From NCBI GenBank assembly GCA_012033335.1, contig JAAURB010000038.1:1-45968 (forward strand): DNA of 45,968 bases. Reading direction: 5' to 3'. Each line of letters starts with the position of its first letter. Within the stretch, counting starts at the first letter, position 1. The translations under genes and the position numbers were made by a program. Positions 1-8,809 of this stretch are shown piece after piece. This DNA is from Oscillatoriales cyanobacterium RM2_1_1. Lineage in GTDB: Bacteria; Cyanobacteriota; Cyanobacteriia; Cyanobacteriales; Microcoleaceae. The notes beneath the pieces were generated by a model. It worked only from the letters and a program-made list of their open reading frames with translations. It had not been told where the DNA came from and searched no databases.

Positions 1-63
1 TCAGTAGCGGTTTGACAATATTTGGGAAGGACAGTACCATTAGTTCACTATTTTTTGATTATT

Positions 64-98
64 AGGAGGCAGAATACTACTTTCTGCCTCCTTTTTTT
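64..98 (+). terminator. Rho-independent terminator of a gene left of the window
   Basis: An 11-bp perfect stem (64-74 pairing with 82-92, arms AGGAGGCAGAA and TTCTGCCTCCT) with a 7-nt loop is followed by a run of seven T. This is a textbook plus-strand intrinsic terminator. The gene it serves is not in the window. It lies about 90 bp beyond the end of the convergent minus-strand gene at 190. Confidence 0.85.
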
Positions 99-189
99 GT
101 GTCTTAAGCTTTCTTTCAACACTTCTGATGATAACGCTACTCACCACCTCCCAATCCATACCTCAAGCGACGAAAATCGCTTATCAAGG

Positions 190-3100
190 TCAATTATTAG
201 GGTACAGTCGAGCGACTGACAGAGTGATCTCTCCCGAATTGTCTTCCCTGTATGTATCAATAAAGAAAGTATACAAGGTTGTCGTTTCCAACACCTTCAA
301 AGTCAGGGTTTCACTATAGCCATTCAAGCTCGACCAGGTTGCCGGCACAGGCATATTGGTTTTTTGATTCATCACCCTGCCGCCATTAATCCACACCAGA
401 ACTACAGGTTCACCGGTATAGCCCTGACCAGAGGTATAACCGAAGTTCCCCGCTTTAATCCGGATCAGGTAAATTCCAGGTTCCAGGGTTTTAGAAATGG
501 CCGTTTCCTGAAGATTGCGAACCTGATCTGGGTTCAGGATGTAGCAGTTATTTTGACTGCTGACGGTAAGATGCTCAATTTTGCAACCGTCTCGGGACGT
601 TCCCTGATCAGGAATATCAGGACGAATAGCCACCCCTGGAGAAGACCCTTCAGACCATGCGTCAGGAATGGCAGCAGTTGCAGTGGCTACCCCGGTGGCT
701 ACTCCTACCATCCCCAATCCAACCCCACCCAATGCTACTGGAGTAGTACTTTCAGCAGTGGGAGGGATTCGCATGGACTGGGAATAAGCCAGTTGAATCC
801 AGCGTTGATCAGGGGTCAAGTAGCCAACCTCAGCCACATAGTCGCGATCGCTGACAGGGGCTGACACTTGCAATTCTCCCATTGCCCTATCACAGTCATA
901 GACATGAATACTATGGGCGGGCTGGGTTTCTGGGTCAACCCCAGTAACATCATGAATCCGCAGTTGAAACTGCTGTCCACCTTGCTGCTGAGCAGTTGCC
1001 TGTTCGTTGGTCGCTATCTGCCAGGAAGCCACCATTGCCTCTGAACCGGATTGAGGCATAATCGTCACCCGACTCTGATTTGAGACCCCCAGGCGACCCA
1101 AAGGAGCTGTTGCAGCCATCACAGCTCCAGCACCCACCATGGCAGATTGAGCAATCTTAGAGCTTCCTGCTGTTGTGGAGGATAACTCTGGGACTCTTAC
1201 TGAATTGGAACGGGCTAGGGGCATCCATTCCTGTTCCAGGGTGTTGTAGCCAATTTCTGCAATGTAGTAATGATCCCGGTGAGGCACAGGAACCTGCCAT
1301 TCCTGGTCAACATCGTCATTAAATTCATCACAGTCATAGACCTGCACACTATTGGGAGCCTGAATATCAACATCCACATGGTCAATATCATAGACCCGCA
1401 ACTGTAATTGCTGTCCTCCCTGTTGCCTGGCATTTTCTCGTTGGGACTGAGGCAGGTGCCATCGGGCCGAAACACTTTGTTCTCCTTGAGTCCGCAGGGT
1501 CATCCAGCAATCTTCCCCGGCTAAATCATGGGTTAACAGCGGAGCCTCTGTGGTTGCGCCTACCAATCCGGCATCAAGGGCTGACCCCACCAGGGTTCCT
1601 CCAGCAGCGATGCCTGAACCTCCTACCAAAGCCACTGTTGTAGCTCCAACTCCAGTGCCCTCTGCTTCAATTTCTGCTGGAGGAGTTGGAGGAACTGAAA
1701 TTGATTCCTGAACAGACGCTCGAATAGAATTGGAACGGGCCAGGGGCAGCCAGGTTCCAGTTTCAGAGACGTAGCCTACCTCTGCTAGGTAATCGCGATT
1801 TGGATCAGGAATTGCTACCTGTCCCTGTCGATCCAGGACATCAAGATCATAGAATTGCATACTGTGGGCAGACTGGGTATTAAAGTCAATATCTGTGACA
1901 TCATAAACCCGCATTTGGAAGTCTCGTCCCCCCTGTTCTCGAGCTGCTCGTTGATCGGCATCGGTCACTGTCCAGTAGGACTCAAGGGTTTGGTTACGAC
2001 CTGGGGCAATGGTCAAGCGACTGGTGCGATCGCGCAGTGCCCAAGCTGCTAATCCCGCTGCTCCGGCTAATCCAGTCACTCCGGCAACTCCCGGCAATCC
2101 AATTGACCCAGGGATACCAGAATCAACTGTAGGAATCCCAGCCGTTACCCCTGAAGTTCCTGACAGGCCAACTCCCGGGGTTCCTGTTGTTGGGATGTCT
2201 AGCACCCCTGGAGATAGGTTTTCTACGGGTAGGCTGGGGGCTGGAGGAGCGATACTTGTATCGGAACTTATATTGGAACCGGCACCGGAAACGTTAGAGA
2301 TATCAGGATTTGGGTAGTTATCAATTCTGGGGGTAATAGCGGGCTGATCAACCTCAACCTGGGGGGCTGGGGCTGGGGCTGGAGATTGAGGTCTAGCAAC
2401 GGTCTCAGCCTCAACAGGGGAGCGTCCCGGTCTTTCAATCGCCCCATCTTCGTCCTGTCCCCGCAGGAGCCACCAGAGCCCTGCACCCAAAAGCGGTAGC
2501 CCCAAGAGCCAGAGCAGCCACCAGGGAAATCTCCCGGCGGCTCCGCGATCGCGGGCCAAAGCTGGGGCCGCTTCTGTTTCTGTCCCTTGAGTAATTTCTG
2601 TCGCCGGAACCTCTGGAGTTGCTGCCGGGGTAGCCTCGACGGCGGGAGGCGTTGCCGGGGCCGTGGCGGCGGGGGAGACAGTGGGACTGGGGGTTGTTCG
2701 GGGAGCTACCGCTACTGAACCGATTTTGGCGGCTGTGGCAGTGCGGATTGCCGCTGTTCCAGCGTCCGAGGTCGCTATGCCTAAAAAGGCCAGGGTAGCT
2801 GGATTGGCAGTTTTAGAGTTGTAGATGTAGCTGCGATATTGAGAGTAGGGATAGCGGGCATCATCGGGCAAGGTCTGATGCATGGCGATGATCCGTACGT
2901 TATCCTGATCGAGGACTTGATCGGCGATCGCATAGCCAATCCCATTCTCACCCAATTCCTGGATCACTGCCTCTGTATTGTCCTGCTTGGCTCGAGTGGT
3001 GTTTGATCCTGACTGAAAGGGGGTTCCCTCAAAGACCTTGTATCCCGCCAAAGCCCGTCGGGTATCACTAGATTCAGGCCGATCCACAAACTTGATGGGG

Positions 3101-3678
3101 GCAGGCTCTCCCCCGACGTCTGACCAATTAGTGATTTCACCCCGAAACATCCTGGCAAATTGCTCGAAGGAAATATTGCCTGCAAAAGGATTATTGGGGC
3201 TGATAATGATAGCAATTTTGCCCCGATCAACGGGAACCGCTTCTAGTCCCTGAGCTTTTTGCGCATCTGTTAAAGGGCGACCAACAGCAGCGATATCAAT
3301 ATTGCCTTTTAATAATTCCTCAATCGCGCCCTGGCTATCCTCTTGAGACACTGCTTCAACCTGGGCATTGGGAAATTTTTCGGAAAACTGCTGCTGCAGG
3401 GCTTGGTTGATTATAGACATACTGCTGGTGCCATCAATTTTCACTCTGGCATCAGCAGGCAAGGAATCAGGAATGGGAAATTGCTTGTTCTCAGGGGTTT
3501 GAGCCAGCACTGGATCGCCCCAGGTTAGCCATTGAGGTGGAGAAACTTGTTGAATCTCTGATGTGGTTTCACCCCCACGACTGAGGGTTGCTATAGAAGT
3601 CACTAAGAATTTTGGGGTTGTACCCAGGGCGAGGACAACAGCCGAGAGTTGAATAAAGGTTCTACTTGAACGAGACAT
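190..3678 (-). CDS. PstS-like substrate-binding domain fused to three DUF4912 domains and a novel C-terminal domain
   Basis: This 1162-residue protein looks like a membrane-anchored sensor or adaptor. An N-terminal hydrophobic segment (about 8-30) precedes a phosphate-binding-protein-like domain (about 65-325). A Pro/Ala/Thr-rich linker (327-375) leads to a clear transmembrane helix (about 384-406, rich in Trp and Leu). A second low-complexity linker is followed by three DUF4912-type repeats (about 551-655, 722-830 and 868-972). Each repeat carries the family pattern of a W, then QGG, a LRVYD-like strand, YxAEVGY and LARSNS. The last 130 residues match the neighbouring small gene at 3829-4224. 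If the single central helix spans the membrane, the binding domain is periplasmic and the DUF4912 repeats are cytoplasmic; this topology is inferred. The domain identities rest on remembered family patterns. Function is unknown; the start has a modest AGGAA upstream. Confidence 0.85.
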   Translation of the reverse strand: MSRSSRTFIQLSAVVLALGTTPKFLVTSIATLSRGGETTSEIQQVSPPQWLTWGDPVLAQTPENKQFPIPDSLPADARVKIDGTSSMSIINQALQQQFSEKFPNAQVEAVSQEDSQGAIEELLKGNIDIAAVGRPLTDAQKAQGLEAVPVDRGKIAIIISPNNPFAGNISFEQFARMFRGEITNWSDVGGEPAPIKFVDRPESSDTRRALAGYKVFEGTPFQSGSNTTRAKQDNTEAVIQELGENGIGYAIADQVLDQDNVRIIAMHQTLPDDARYPYSQYRSYIYNSKTANPATLAFLGIATSDAGTAAIRTATAAKIGSVAVAPRTTPSPTVSPAATAPATPPAVEATPAATPEVPATEITQGTETEAAPALARDRGAAGRFPWWLLWLLGLPLLGAGLWWLLRGQDEDGAIERPGRSPVEAETVARPQSPAPAPAPQVEVDQPAITPRIDNYPNPDISNVSGAGSNISSDTSIAPPAPSLPVENLSPGVLDIPTTGTPGVGLSGTSGVTAGIPTVDSGIPGSIGLPGVAGVTGLAGAAGLAAWALRDRTSRLTIAPGRNQTLESYWTVTDADQRAAREQGGRDFQMRVYDVTDIDFNTQSAHSMQFYDLDVLDRQGQVAIPDPNRDYLAEVGYVSETGTWLPLARSNSIRASVQESISVPPTPPAEIEAEGTGVGATTVALVGGSGIAAGGTLVGSALDAGLVGATTEAPLLTHDLAGEDCWMTLRTQGEQSVSARWHLPQSQRENARQQGGQQLQLRVYDIDHVDVDIQAPNSVQVYDCDEFNDDVDQEWQVPVPHRDHYYIAEIGYNTLEQEWMPLARSNSVRVPELSSTTAGSSKIAQSAMVGAGAVMAATAPLGRLGVSNQSRVTIMPQSGSEAMVASWQIATNEQATAQQQGGQQFQLRIHDVTGVDPETQPAHSIHVYDCDRAMGELQVSAPVSDRDYVAEVGYLTPDQRWIQLAYSQSMRIPPTAESTTPVALGGVGLGMVGVATGVATATAAIPDAWSEGSSPGVAIRPDIPDQGTSRDGCKIEHLTVSSQNNCYILNPDQVRNLQETAISKTLEPGIYLIRIKAGNFGYTSGQGYTGEPVVLVWINGGRVMNQKTNMPVPATWSSLNGYSETLTLKVLETTTLYTFFIDTYREDNSGEITLSVARLYPNN

Positions 3679-3828
3679 TGCTTTAGAATTCCTAGGGTTG
3701 ACAAAGATCTGGATGCAAGCGAACTAGGGAGGAGTGTGAGCAACAATCAGGTGAGGAAGGAGGTCGATTGAACTCAGGTAGTGGAGTTCGTTGAGGAATT
3801 TAATTTAAGGATTTCTCGAGATCAGGGG

Positions 3829-4224
3829 CTAAATCTTCACTACGGAAATGGTCACCTCACCCTCGTTATCCTCAAGATAGGTATCAAAGAAAAAGGCACA
3901 GAGTGAAGCCGTTTCTACAACCTCCAGGGTGAGAGTATCATCAATCCCATTCAGGGTTGACCAGGTTGCGCCCACTTCGATGTTGGTTTTTTTGTTGATG
4001 AACTTACCACCATAGATCCACAACATTACTAAAGGCTCACCCCAGCGTTCCAGGCCAGTGGTATAGCTGAAGGATCCTTCGCGAATTTTGATCACATAGG
4101 TTCCAGGCTCCAGGTTGGTTGAAACTCCGGTTTCAGCCTGAATCTTCTCCATCGCGTCAGAACTCAAGATATAGCAGTTCTGTTTGCCGTTAACTTTGAG
4201 ATCGGTAATAGTGCAACCTTCCAT
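3829..4224 (-). CDS. Stand-alone paralogue of the C-terminal domain of the 190-3678 protein
   Basis: This 131-residue protein has no signal peptide or membrane segment. It aligns end to end with the last 130 residues of the adjacent 1162-residue protein. Shared landmarks include GC near the start, NCYIL, LEPGxY, GEPxVxxWI-GG, the KTN stretch, ATWSxLNG, TLTLxVxET and DTYxEDNxGE. The alternating hydrophobic pattern suggests a beta-sandwich. It lies about 150 bp upstream of the large gene on the same strand, so the two may be co-transcribed. The pair probably arose by local duplication of the domain, either by excision from the large gene or by fusion onto it. I recognise no named family. The acidic EDN-GE end could bind a cation, which is only a guess. 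Confidence 0.8.
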   Translation of the reverse strand: MEGCTITDLKVNGKQNCYILSSDAMEKIQAETGVSTNLEPGTYVIKIREGSFSYTTGLERWGEPLVMLWIYGGKFINKKTNIEVGATWSTLNGIDDTLTLEVVETASLCAFFFDTYLEDNEGEVTISVVKI

Positions 4225-4593
4225 ACATGTCTTCCTTACAGATGTACTCTATCAAGCACTTAATATAGCGGAATGCATTAACCTTAGTGCAGATCCGCCT
4301 CAACTATACAAATAATCCACTCTGGTATACCAGTAGATTATTAAAAATAATAGACTTTTATGGGAATCAAGGGGCAGTTCCCAACTCCTCTCAGAATTAT
4401 TGGGGCCTCGATTTCTGGTTGATCTAGAACCCGGAAATGGATGCAGGCTTTGATATTTGCAGTTCTTCTAACCTTGTTTGAGATACATCAGTTTGAGATA
4501 CATAAGCAGGGGGTTGTAATGAATTGTCAAATGGCAGGGGATCTGGGGCACTACTCCCTATTACCCCCACATTAATTGGCTTTACCTATTGGG
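4225..4593. other. Intergenic stretch upstream of the small paralogue
   Basis: There is no gene here. The left half is AT-rich leader and promoter DNA for the minus-strand gene starting at 4224. The right part is a degenerate copy of dispersed repeat family A (4503-4590) that abuts the stop codon of the cysteine desulfurase gene. Confidence 0.6.
4503..4590 (-). repeat. Dispersed repeat family A, degenerate copy
   Basis: Read on the plus strand it begins TAAGCAGG, continues GGTTGTAAT and AATTGTCAAATGG, then has a G-rich/C-rich core and an ATTAATTG near the end. This is the inverted order of the copies at 9501 and 35623. It ends about 4 bp from the stop codon of the gene at 4594, so the element sits at the 3' end of that gene. 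Confidence 0.55.
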
Positions 4594-5766
4594 TTACAAA
4601 CTTGCTGGAACCCGTTCTGGAAGAAGCCGCTGTAAAATCTGCTTCAGCACCATGGCCGTCCAGTCCACATCAGCAATTGTGGTTGCTCGTCCCAAGGTCA
4701 AGCGGATACCGCCCAGGGCCATTGTTGGAGCGTAACCCATGGCCAATAGAATCGGACTGGGGTTCAGCTTGCCGCTATGACAGGCTGAACCGGCGCTAAT
4801 CCCGATCCCTGCCAGATTGAGTTGTCGCACCAGGGTTTTCCCGGTGATCGCCGGGGGAGACTGGCCATCTTCAGATAGACAAAAACTGACATGGTGGGGC
4901 AGGCGATGAATTCGGTCTCCTGTAGGGATCAGGGTTGGGACATCGAGCAACAGATCAAACAGGCGATCGCGCAATTGGATCAAGCGGCGAGTTTCCCCTG
5001 ACATTTCCTGGGATGCCAGTTCAGCCGCGATGCCAAACCCAGCCAAAATCGGGACAGCCTGGGTTCCAGACCGGAGTTTTGATTCCTGTCCGCCGCCCCC
5101 AACCATTGGCATCAGTTCTACCCCCGGACGAACGTACAGAGCCCCGGCTCCCTGGGGGCCATAAATTTTGTGGCTGGAGAGGGAGAGCAGGTCAATTGGT
5201 AACTGCTGGACATTAATCGGCCATCGTCCTGCCACCTGTACCGCATCAGTATGAAACAAAATCCCCTGATTGCGGGCAATTTGCCCCAGAGTTTCAATCG
5301 GTTGCAGGGTTCCAACTTCACTTTGACCATAGATTACCGAAATCAAAACCGTGTTGGGTTGAATGGCAGTCTGTAAATCCAGGGGATGGACTCGACCCTG
5401 GCGGTCAACTGGTAAACGAGTCACCTGCCATCCCTGATGTTCTAGGATCCGGGCCGGTTCAGTTATAGCGGAATGCTCCACACTGGAAATAATTAAATGT
5501 TGGGGAGTAGAGTAGGGATGGGTGACCCCAAAAATTGCCAGATTGTTCGCCTCAGTGCCGCCGGAGGTAAACACAATCGAGTCTGGATTGGCATGAATTA
5601 ATCCAGCCACCTGCATTCTGGCCTGCTCTAAAACTGTAGCAGCTCGCTGGCCCCATTCATGTAGACTCGAAGGATTGCCCCAGGTTTGGGCCATCACAGC
5701 TTCCATGGCGGCGATCGCCTCAAGCCGGGTCGGGGTGGTGGCACTGTAGTCAAGGTAAATTTGCAT
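4594..5766 (-). CDS. Cysteine desulfurase (NifS/IscS family, PLP-dependent)
   Basis: This enzyme takes sulfur from L-cysteine as a persulfide for Fe-S cluster and thiocofactor assembly. Its 390 residues match the class-V aminotransferase fold. The start MQIYLDYSATTP is typical of NifS/IscS proteins. The PLP Schiff-base lysine lies in SSHKIYGPQGAG, preceded by the HTDAVQ motif. The active-site cysteine loop is present as SAGSACHSG. The extended SACxSG loop resembles IscS/NifS (group I) more than SufS. Only two bases separate its start from the stop of the upstream gene at 5769, so the two form an operon. No nif genes are in the window, so I give no symbol. Confidence 0.93.
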   Translation of the reverse strand: MQIYLDYSATTPTRLEAIAAMEAVMAQTWGNPSSLHEWGQRAATVLEQARMQVAGLIHANPDSIVFTSGGTEANNLAIFGVTHPYSTPQHLIISSVEHSAITEPARILEHQGWQVTRLPVDRQGRVHPLDLQTAIQPNTVLISVIYGQSEVGTLQPIETLGQIARNQGILFHTDAVQVAGRWPINVQQLPIDLLSLSSHKIYGPQGAGALYVRPGVELMPMVGGGGQESKLRSGTQAVPILAGFGIAAELASQEMSGETRRLIQLRDRLFDLLLDVPTLIPTGDRIHRLPHHVSFCLSEDGQSPPAITGKTLVRQLNLAGIGISAGSACHSGKLNPSPILLAMGYAPTMALGGIRLTLGRATTIADVDWTAMVLKQILQRLLPERVPASL

Positions 5767-5768
5767 GG

Positions 5769-6170
5769 TTAGCCTGGTTTACAGACGTTGTAAGCTTCAT
5801 GGGATAGGACTTTTTGAGGAATTACTCCGCTGCCATTGTCTTCGCAAAGCAGTCGGTAATTGCGAGTGACCGGAATACTGACAATCAGGCGATTGTGCCG
5901 TAAGCGTTTGCCACCAAAGTCCCGATAGTTCCGTTGATCGGCAATCAGTCCCTCAATAATTCGTCGGGCTTTGACCACAACGTAGTCAGGTAAACCCCGT
6001 AAATCAATCATATCCTGCTCGAAGCTGGCTTCCCATGCTTGCTTTTTAGTCTGTTTATCCGAAATCAGGGAGAGTTCCGGTCGGTTAATCAGATCAGTCT
6101 GGATGCACCGATGGCAGGTCTTTCCGTACCCCTTGTGGCCGCACGGAAAGGTTCTTTTTCTTCTAGACAT
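5769..6170 (-). CDS. Small protein with N-terminal Cys/His motif, operonic with cysteine desulfurase
   Basis: This 133-residue basic protein starts with MSRRKRTFPCGHKGYGKTC, followed by HRC. The spaced CxH...C..C residues look like a zinc site. The C-terminal 75 residues (an FGGKRL/RNYRLL stretch followed by SHEAYN) recall the RelE/ParE toxin fold seen in small cyanobacterial proteins. No antitoxin-like partner gene is adjacent. Translation ends two bases before the cysteine desulfurase start, so coupling is very likely. A role in delivering or sensing sulfur or metal for the desulfurase is possible but is only inferred from position. The fold call is by eye. Confidence 0.8.
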   Translation of the reverse strand: MSRRKRTFPCGHKGYGKTCHRCIQTDLINRPELSLISDKQTKKQAWEASFEQDMIDLRGLPDYVVVKARRIIEGLIADQRNYRDFGGKRLRHNRLIVSIPVTRNYRLLCEDNGSGVIPQKVLSHEAYNVCKPG

Positions 6171-6469
6171 GATACAGGGTGAGGAGTCTAAACCACTAGG
6201 AGTGAGCCTCGGTGATCAATCTTTTGAATGAATCATCGGGTTGAATGAATGGTTGGGTTGAATTAATATTCGGGTAATTGCCAGAATATTAATTCAAAAT
6301 ATTAATTCAGAATCTGAGTTCAGAACGTTAGTCCAGAACATCAGTCCAAACAATTTATCCGATCATCCAAACAACTGAATCCAAACAATCAATCCAAAAA
6401 GAGTTAAGCTAGGCCCTACCTATACCTTAACGTGTCAACCTGTCCCGTGGAGCAAGGACTTGATCTGCC
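6171..6469. other. Non-coding region with degenerate short repeats
   Basis: This divergent promoter region contains two runs of short imperfect repeats. AATATTAATTCA-like units lie around 6280-6310. ATCCAAACAA-like units occur at least three times around 6365-6400. No open frame of interest was seen. The repeats resemble slippage products and have no recognised function. Confidence 0.55.
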
Positions 6470-8140
6470 TTGATTGGTCTTAACAAAACTTCTTATCTCA
6501 CCCTCCGGCTGATCCCAGTTTTACTTTTGATTGGGATCGTTTCAGCCTGCCGTCCTCGAATTAGCCGTTCTCCGATTACCTCCCTGAAGCCGCTGCAAGC
6601 GTCTCTGCCCCAAGACTCGACTGTTCAGGTTTATTTCAATCAAGCTCAAACCGCTGTTTATACAGAGCCCTATCGGCAGCAAACTCGCCCGGGAGACAAC
6701 TTAGAGCAAATTATTGCCGAGACTATTCTAGGGGCTGATGCAACGGTAGACGTTGCGGTTCAGGAATTGCGCTTACCAGGAATCGCTGCGGCCATGGTTC
6801 AACAACATCAGGCTGGGGTGAAAGTGAGATTAATCTTAGAGCATACCTACAGCCGACCCTGGAGCAGTTTCTCTACAACAGCTACGGCCCGATTGCCAGA
6901 GCGCGATCGCCAGCAATATGACGAATTTGTCCAGTTAGCGGACATGAATCAAGATGGTCAGTTGAGTCAGGCTGAAATTAACCAGCGGGATGCCCTAGTG
7001 ATGATTTTTAACGCCGGGATTCCCTGGATTGACGACACGGCAGATGGTTCTAAAGGTTCGGGGTTGATGCACCATAAGTTTGTGGTTGTGGATGGTCGGA
7101 CGGTAGTTGTTACCTCCGCCAACTTTACGACTAGCGATGTCCATGGCGATTTTGCTAATCCTGACAGTCGCGGTAATGTGAACAACCTGATCAAGCTAGA
7201 AAGTCCCTCCCTGGCTGTCCTGTTTACCCAGGAATTTAACTTGATGTGGGGAGATGGGCCCGGAGGTCAGACCGACAGTTTGTTTGGGACGCAAAAGCCC
7301 TATCGGGAACCTCAAGCGGTAACGGTCGGCAATACCCAGGTGACAGTACAATTCTCTCCCACCGCCCGTACCCAACCCTGGTCAGGTAGTTCCAATGGCC
7401 TGATCAATCAAGTTCTGGCGGGATCGCAAGGGTCTGTAGATTTTGCTCTGTTTGTATTTTCCGCTCAAGAATTGGTCAATACCCTGGAGCAACGATCCCA
7501 AGCCCAGGTGACAATTCAAGGATTGATAGACCCTAATTTTGCCTATCGGGACTACAGTGAAGCTCTAGATATGGCTGGGATCGCCGCCCCCAATCAATGT
7601 AAATATGAAGCCGGAAACCGCCCCTGGGCAAAGCCAATCTCAACGGTTGGGGTGCCGAGTCTACCTCCAGGGGACAAGCTGCACCATAAATTTGGTCTGG
7701 TGGATGATGCCATTGTGATTGCCGGTTCCCACAACTGGACAGAGGCCGCCAATACCCTGAACGATGAAACGGTATTGGTAATCAAAAACCCCACCGTTGC
7801 CGCCCATTTCCATCAAGAATTTGAGCGGTTATACCAAGATGCCCGACTGGGAATTCCTGAATCTGTTCGGGAAAAATTTAATGTGGAGCTAAAAACCTGT
7901 GGCAATTCCATCGTTGCGCCGCCAGCACCCCTTCAAATTGACCCCACTCAACGGATTAATCTGAATCGGGCAACCCTGGCCGAATTAGAATCTTTGCCCG
8001 GCATCGGCCCCAAACTCGCTCAACAAATTGTTACGACCCGCCAACAGCAGCCGTTTACTTCCCTCGCCGATCTGCAACGGGTTCCGGGGGTAGGGCCGAA
8101 GCTGATTGAGCAACTCAAGGATTTTGTAGTAGTCCAGTAA
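6470..8140 (+). CDS. Lipoprotein with two phospholipase-D HKD motifs, an EF-hand and a ComEA-like HhH domain
   Basis: This 556-residue protein is predicted to be an exported, lipid-anchored PLD-superfamily enzyme, probably a nuclease. A hydrophobic N-terminus ends in a lipobox with Cys27 (VSAC). The first HKD motif is His201-x-Lys203-x4-Asp208, followed by a conserved SxNFT. The second is LHHKFGLVD, followed by GSHNWTEAA. Between the first PLD half and its HKD motif sits a canonical EF-hand loop, DMNQDGQLSQAE (158-169), with ligands at positions 1, 3, 5 and 12. The last 60 residues form a double helix-hairpin-helix (two PGIGPK/PGVGPK turns) as in ComEA, a DNA-binding module. The start used is TTG at 6470; no strong ribosome-binding site decides it. 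DNA-processing or DNA-uptake use is inferred from the domain mix. Confidence 0.9.
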   Translation: MIGLNKTSYLTLRLIPVLLLIGIVSACRPRISRSPITSLKPLQASLPQDSTVQVYFNQAQTAVYTEPYRQQTRPGDNLEQIIAETILGADATVDVAVQELRLPGIAAAMVQQHQAGVKVRLILEHTYSRPWSSFSTTATARLPERDRQQYDEFVQLADMNQDGQLSQAEINQRDALVMIFNAGIPWIDDTADGSKGSGLMHHKFVVVDGRTVVVTSANFTTSDVHGDFANPDSRGNVNNLIKLESPSLAVLFTQEFNLMWGDGPGGQTDSLFGTQKPYREPQAVTVGNTQVTVQFSPTARTQPWSGSSNGLINQVLAGSQGSVDFALFVFSAQELVNTLEQRSQAQVTIQGLIDPNFAYRDYSEALDMAGIAAPNQCKYEAGNRPWAKPISTVGVPSLPPGDKLHHKFGLVDDAIVIAGSHNWTEAANTLNDETVLVIKNPTVAAHFHQEFERLYQDARLGIPESVREKFNVELKTCGNSIVAPPAPLQIDPTQRINLNRATLAELESLPGIGPKLAQQIVTTRQQQPFTSLADLQRVPGVGPKLIEQLKDFVVVQ

Positions 8141-8146
8141 GAAGGA

Positions 8147-8174
8147 TTCACTCAGAAGGTTTCACTCAGAAGGT
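8147..8174. repeat. 14-bp perfect tandem duplication at convergent gene ends
   Basis: The unit TTCACTCAGAAGGT occurs twice head to tail (8147-8160 and 8161-8174). The second copy contains the stop codon and last codons of the minus-strand phosphatase gene. Confidence 0.9.
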
Positions 8175-8809
8175 TGCAGTCCCCAATGGTAGGTCAGGTA
8201 ATCTTTGATCGTGAAAAAATCTGCCCAGGGAACGTAGCTTTTCTGATGTTCATCCAAATACTTGGCCAGGCGATCGCGGGCAAACACCAGAGGAGTCGCC
8301 AAGGCCATATTGAGATCGGTGACTGAATCCCCAATGGCAATTTTTTCATCGGCATCGTACAGTGCCATGACCTGAACTTTTGCCACTAGTTCAGTGCCGC
8401 CTTCAAATTCGGAATGCACCTGCCAGTAATCCTGACTGGCATCAATATCCACGGCATAAATTCCAGCAACTTGACTGACCAGATCCCCCAAGACAGTCTC
8501 AACCATGGCCCGGATTCCCCCAGAAACCACCACAAAAGGAACAGCTTGGGTCTGCAAAAAATTGATCAGTTCCCTCAGCCCAGGGCGGATAGCTTTAGTT
8601 CGGGAAAATTCCAGAATTTCAGGGTAACGGCTAGAAGGAATCGACTCCAGCATAGTCCTGACTCCAGATCTAAGGGTGATCTGATGGTTGTAAAGCCGGG
8701 GGATAATCTCTGCCGAAACTTCAGGGGCAAACTGCTTTAACATCCCGACAAAGGTTTCTTCAGCGGTAATCGTGCCATCAAAATCACAGAAGACAACAGA
8801 TTTCATCAT
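8162..8809 (-). CDS. HAD-superfamily phosphatase (MtnX/phosphoserine-phosphatase-like)
   Basis: This is a HAD-IB type phosphatase of about 215 residues. Motif I is FCDFDGTITAEET, giving nucleophile and acid/base Asp residues. Motif II is in FVVVSGGIR. Motif III/IV is KIAIGDSVTDLNMA. The layout fits MtnX-like and SerB-like enzymes of cyanobacteria, which dephosphorylate small phosphometabolites such as the methionine-salvage intermediate. The open frame continues upstream to 8935, but those 42 residues look unlike the family. Two adjacent ATG codons at 8809 and 8806 sit directly before motif I and are the likely start. It converges with the PLD gene, with about 20 bp between. No other methionine-salvage gene is present, so the substrate is undecided. 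Confidence 0.85.
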   Translation of the reverse strand: MMKSVVFCDFDGTITAEETFVGMLKQFAPEVSAEIIPRLYNHQITLRSGVRTMLESIPSSRYPEILEFSRTKAIRPGLRELINFLQTQAVPFVVVSGGIRAMVETVLGDLVSQVAGIYAVDIDASQDYWQVHSEFEGGTELVAKVQVMALYDADEKIAIGDSVTDLNMALATPLVFARDRLAKYLDEHQKSYVPWADFFTIKDYLTYHWGLQPSE

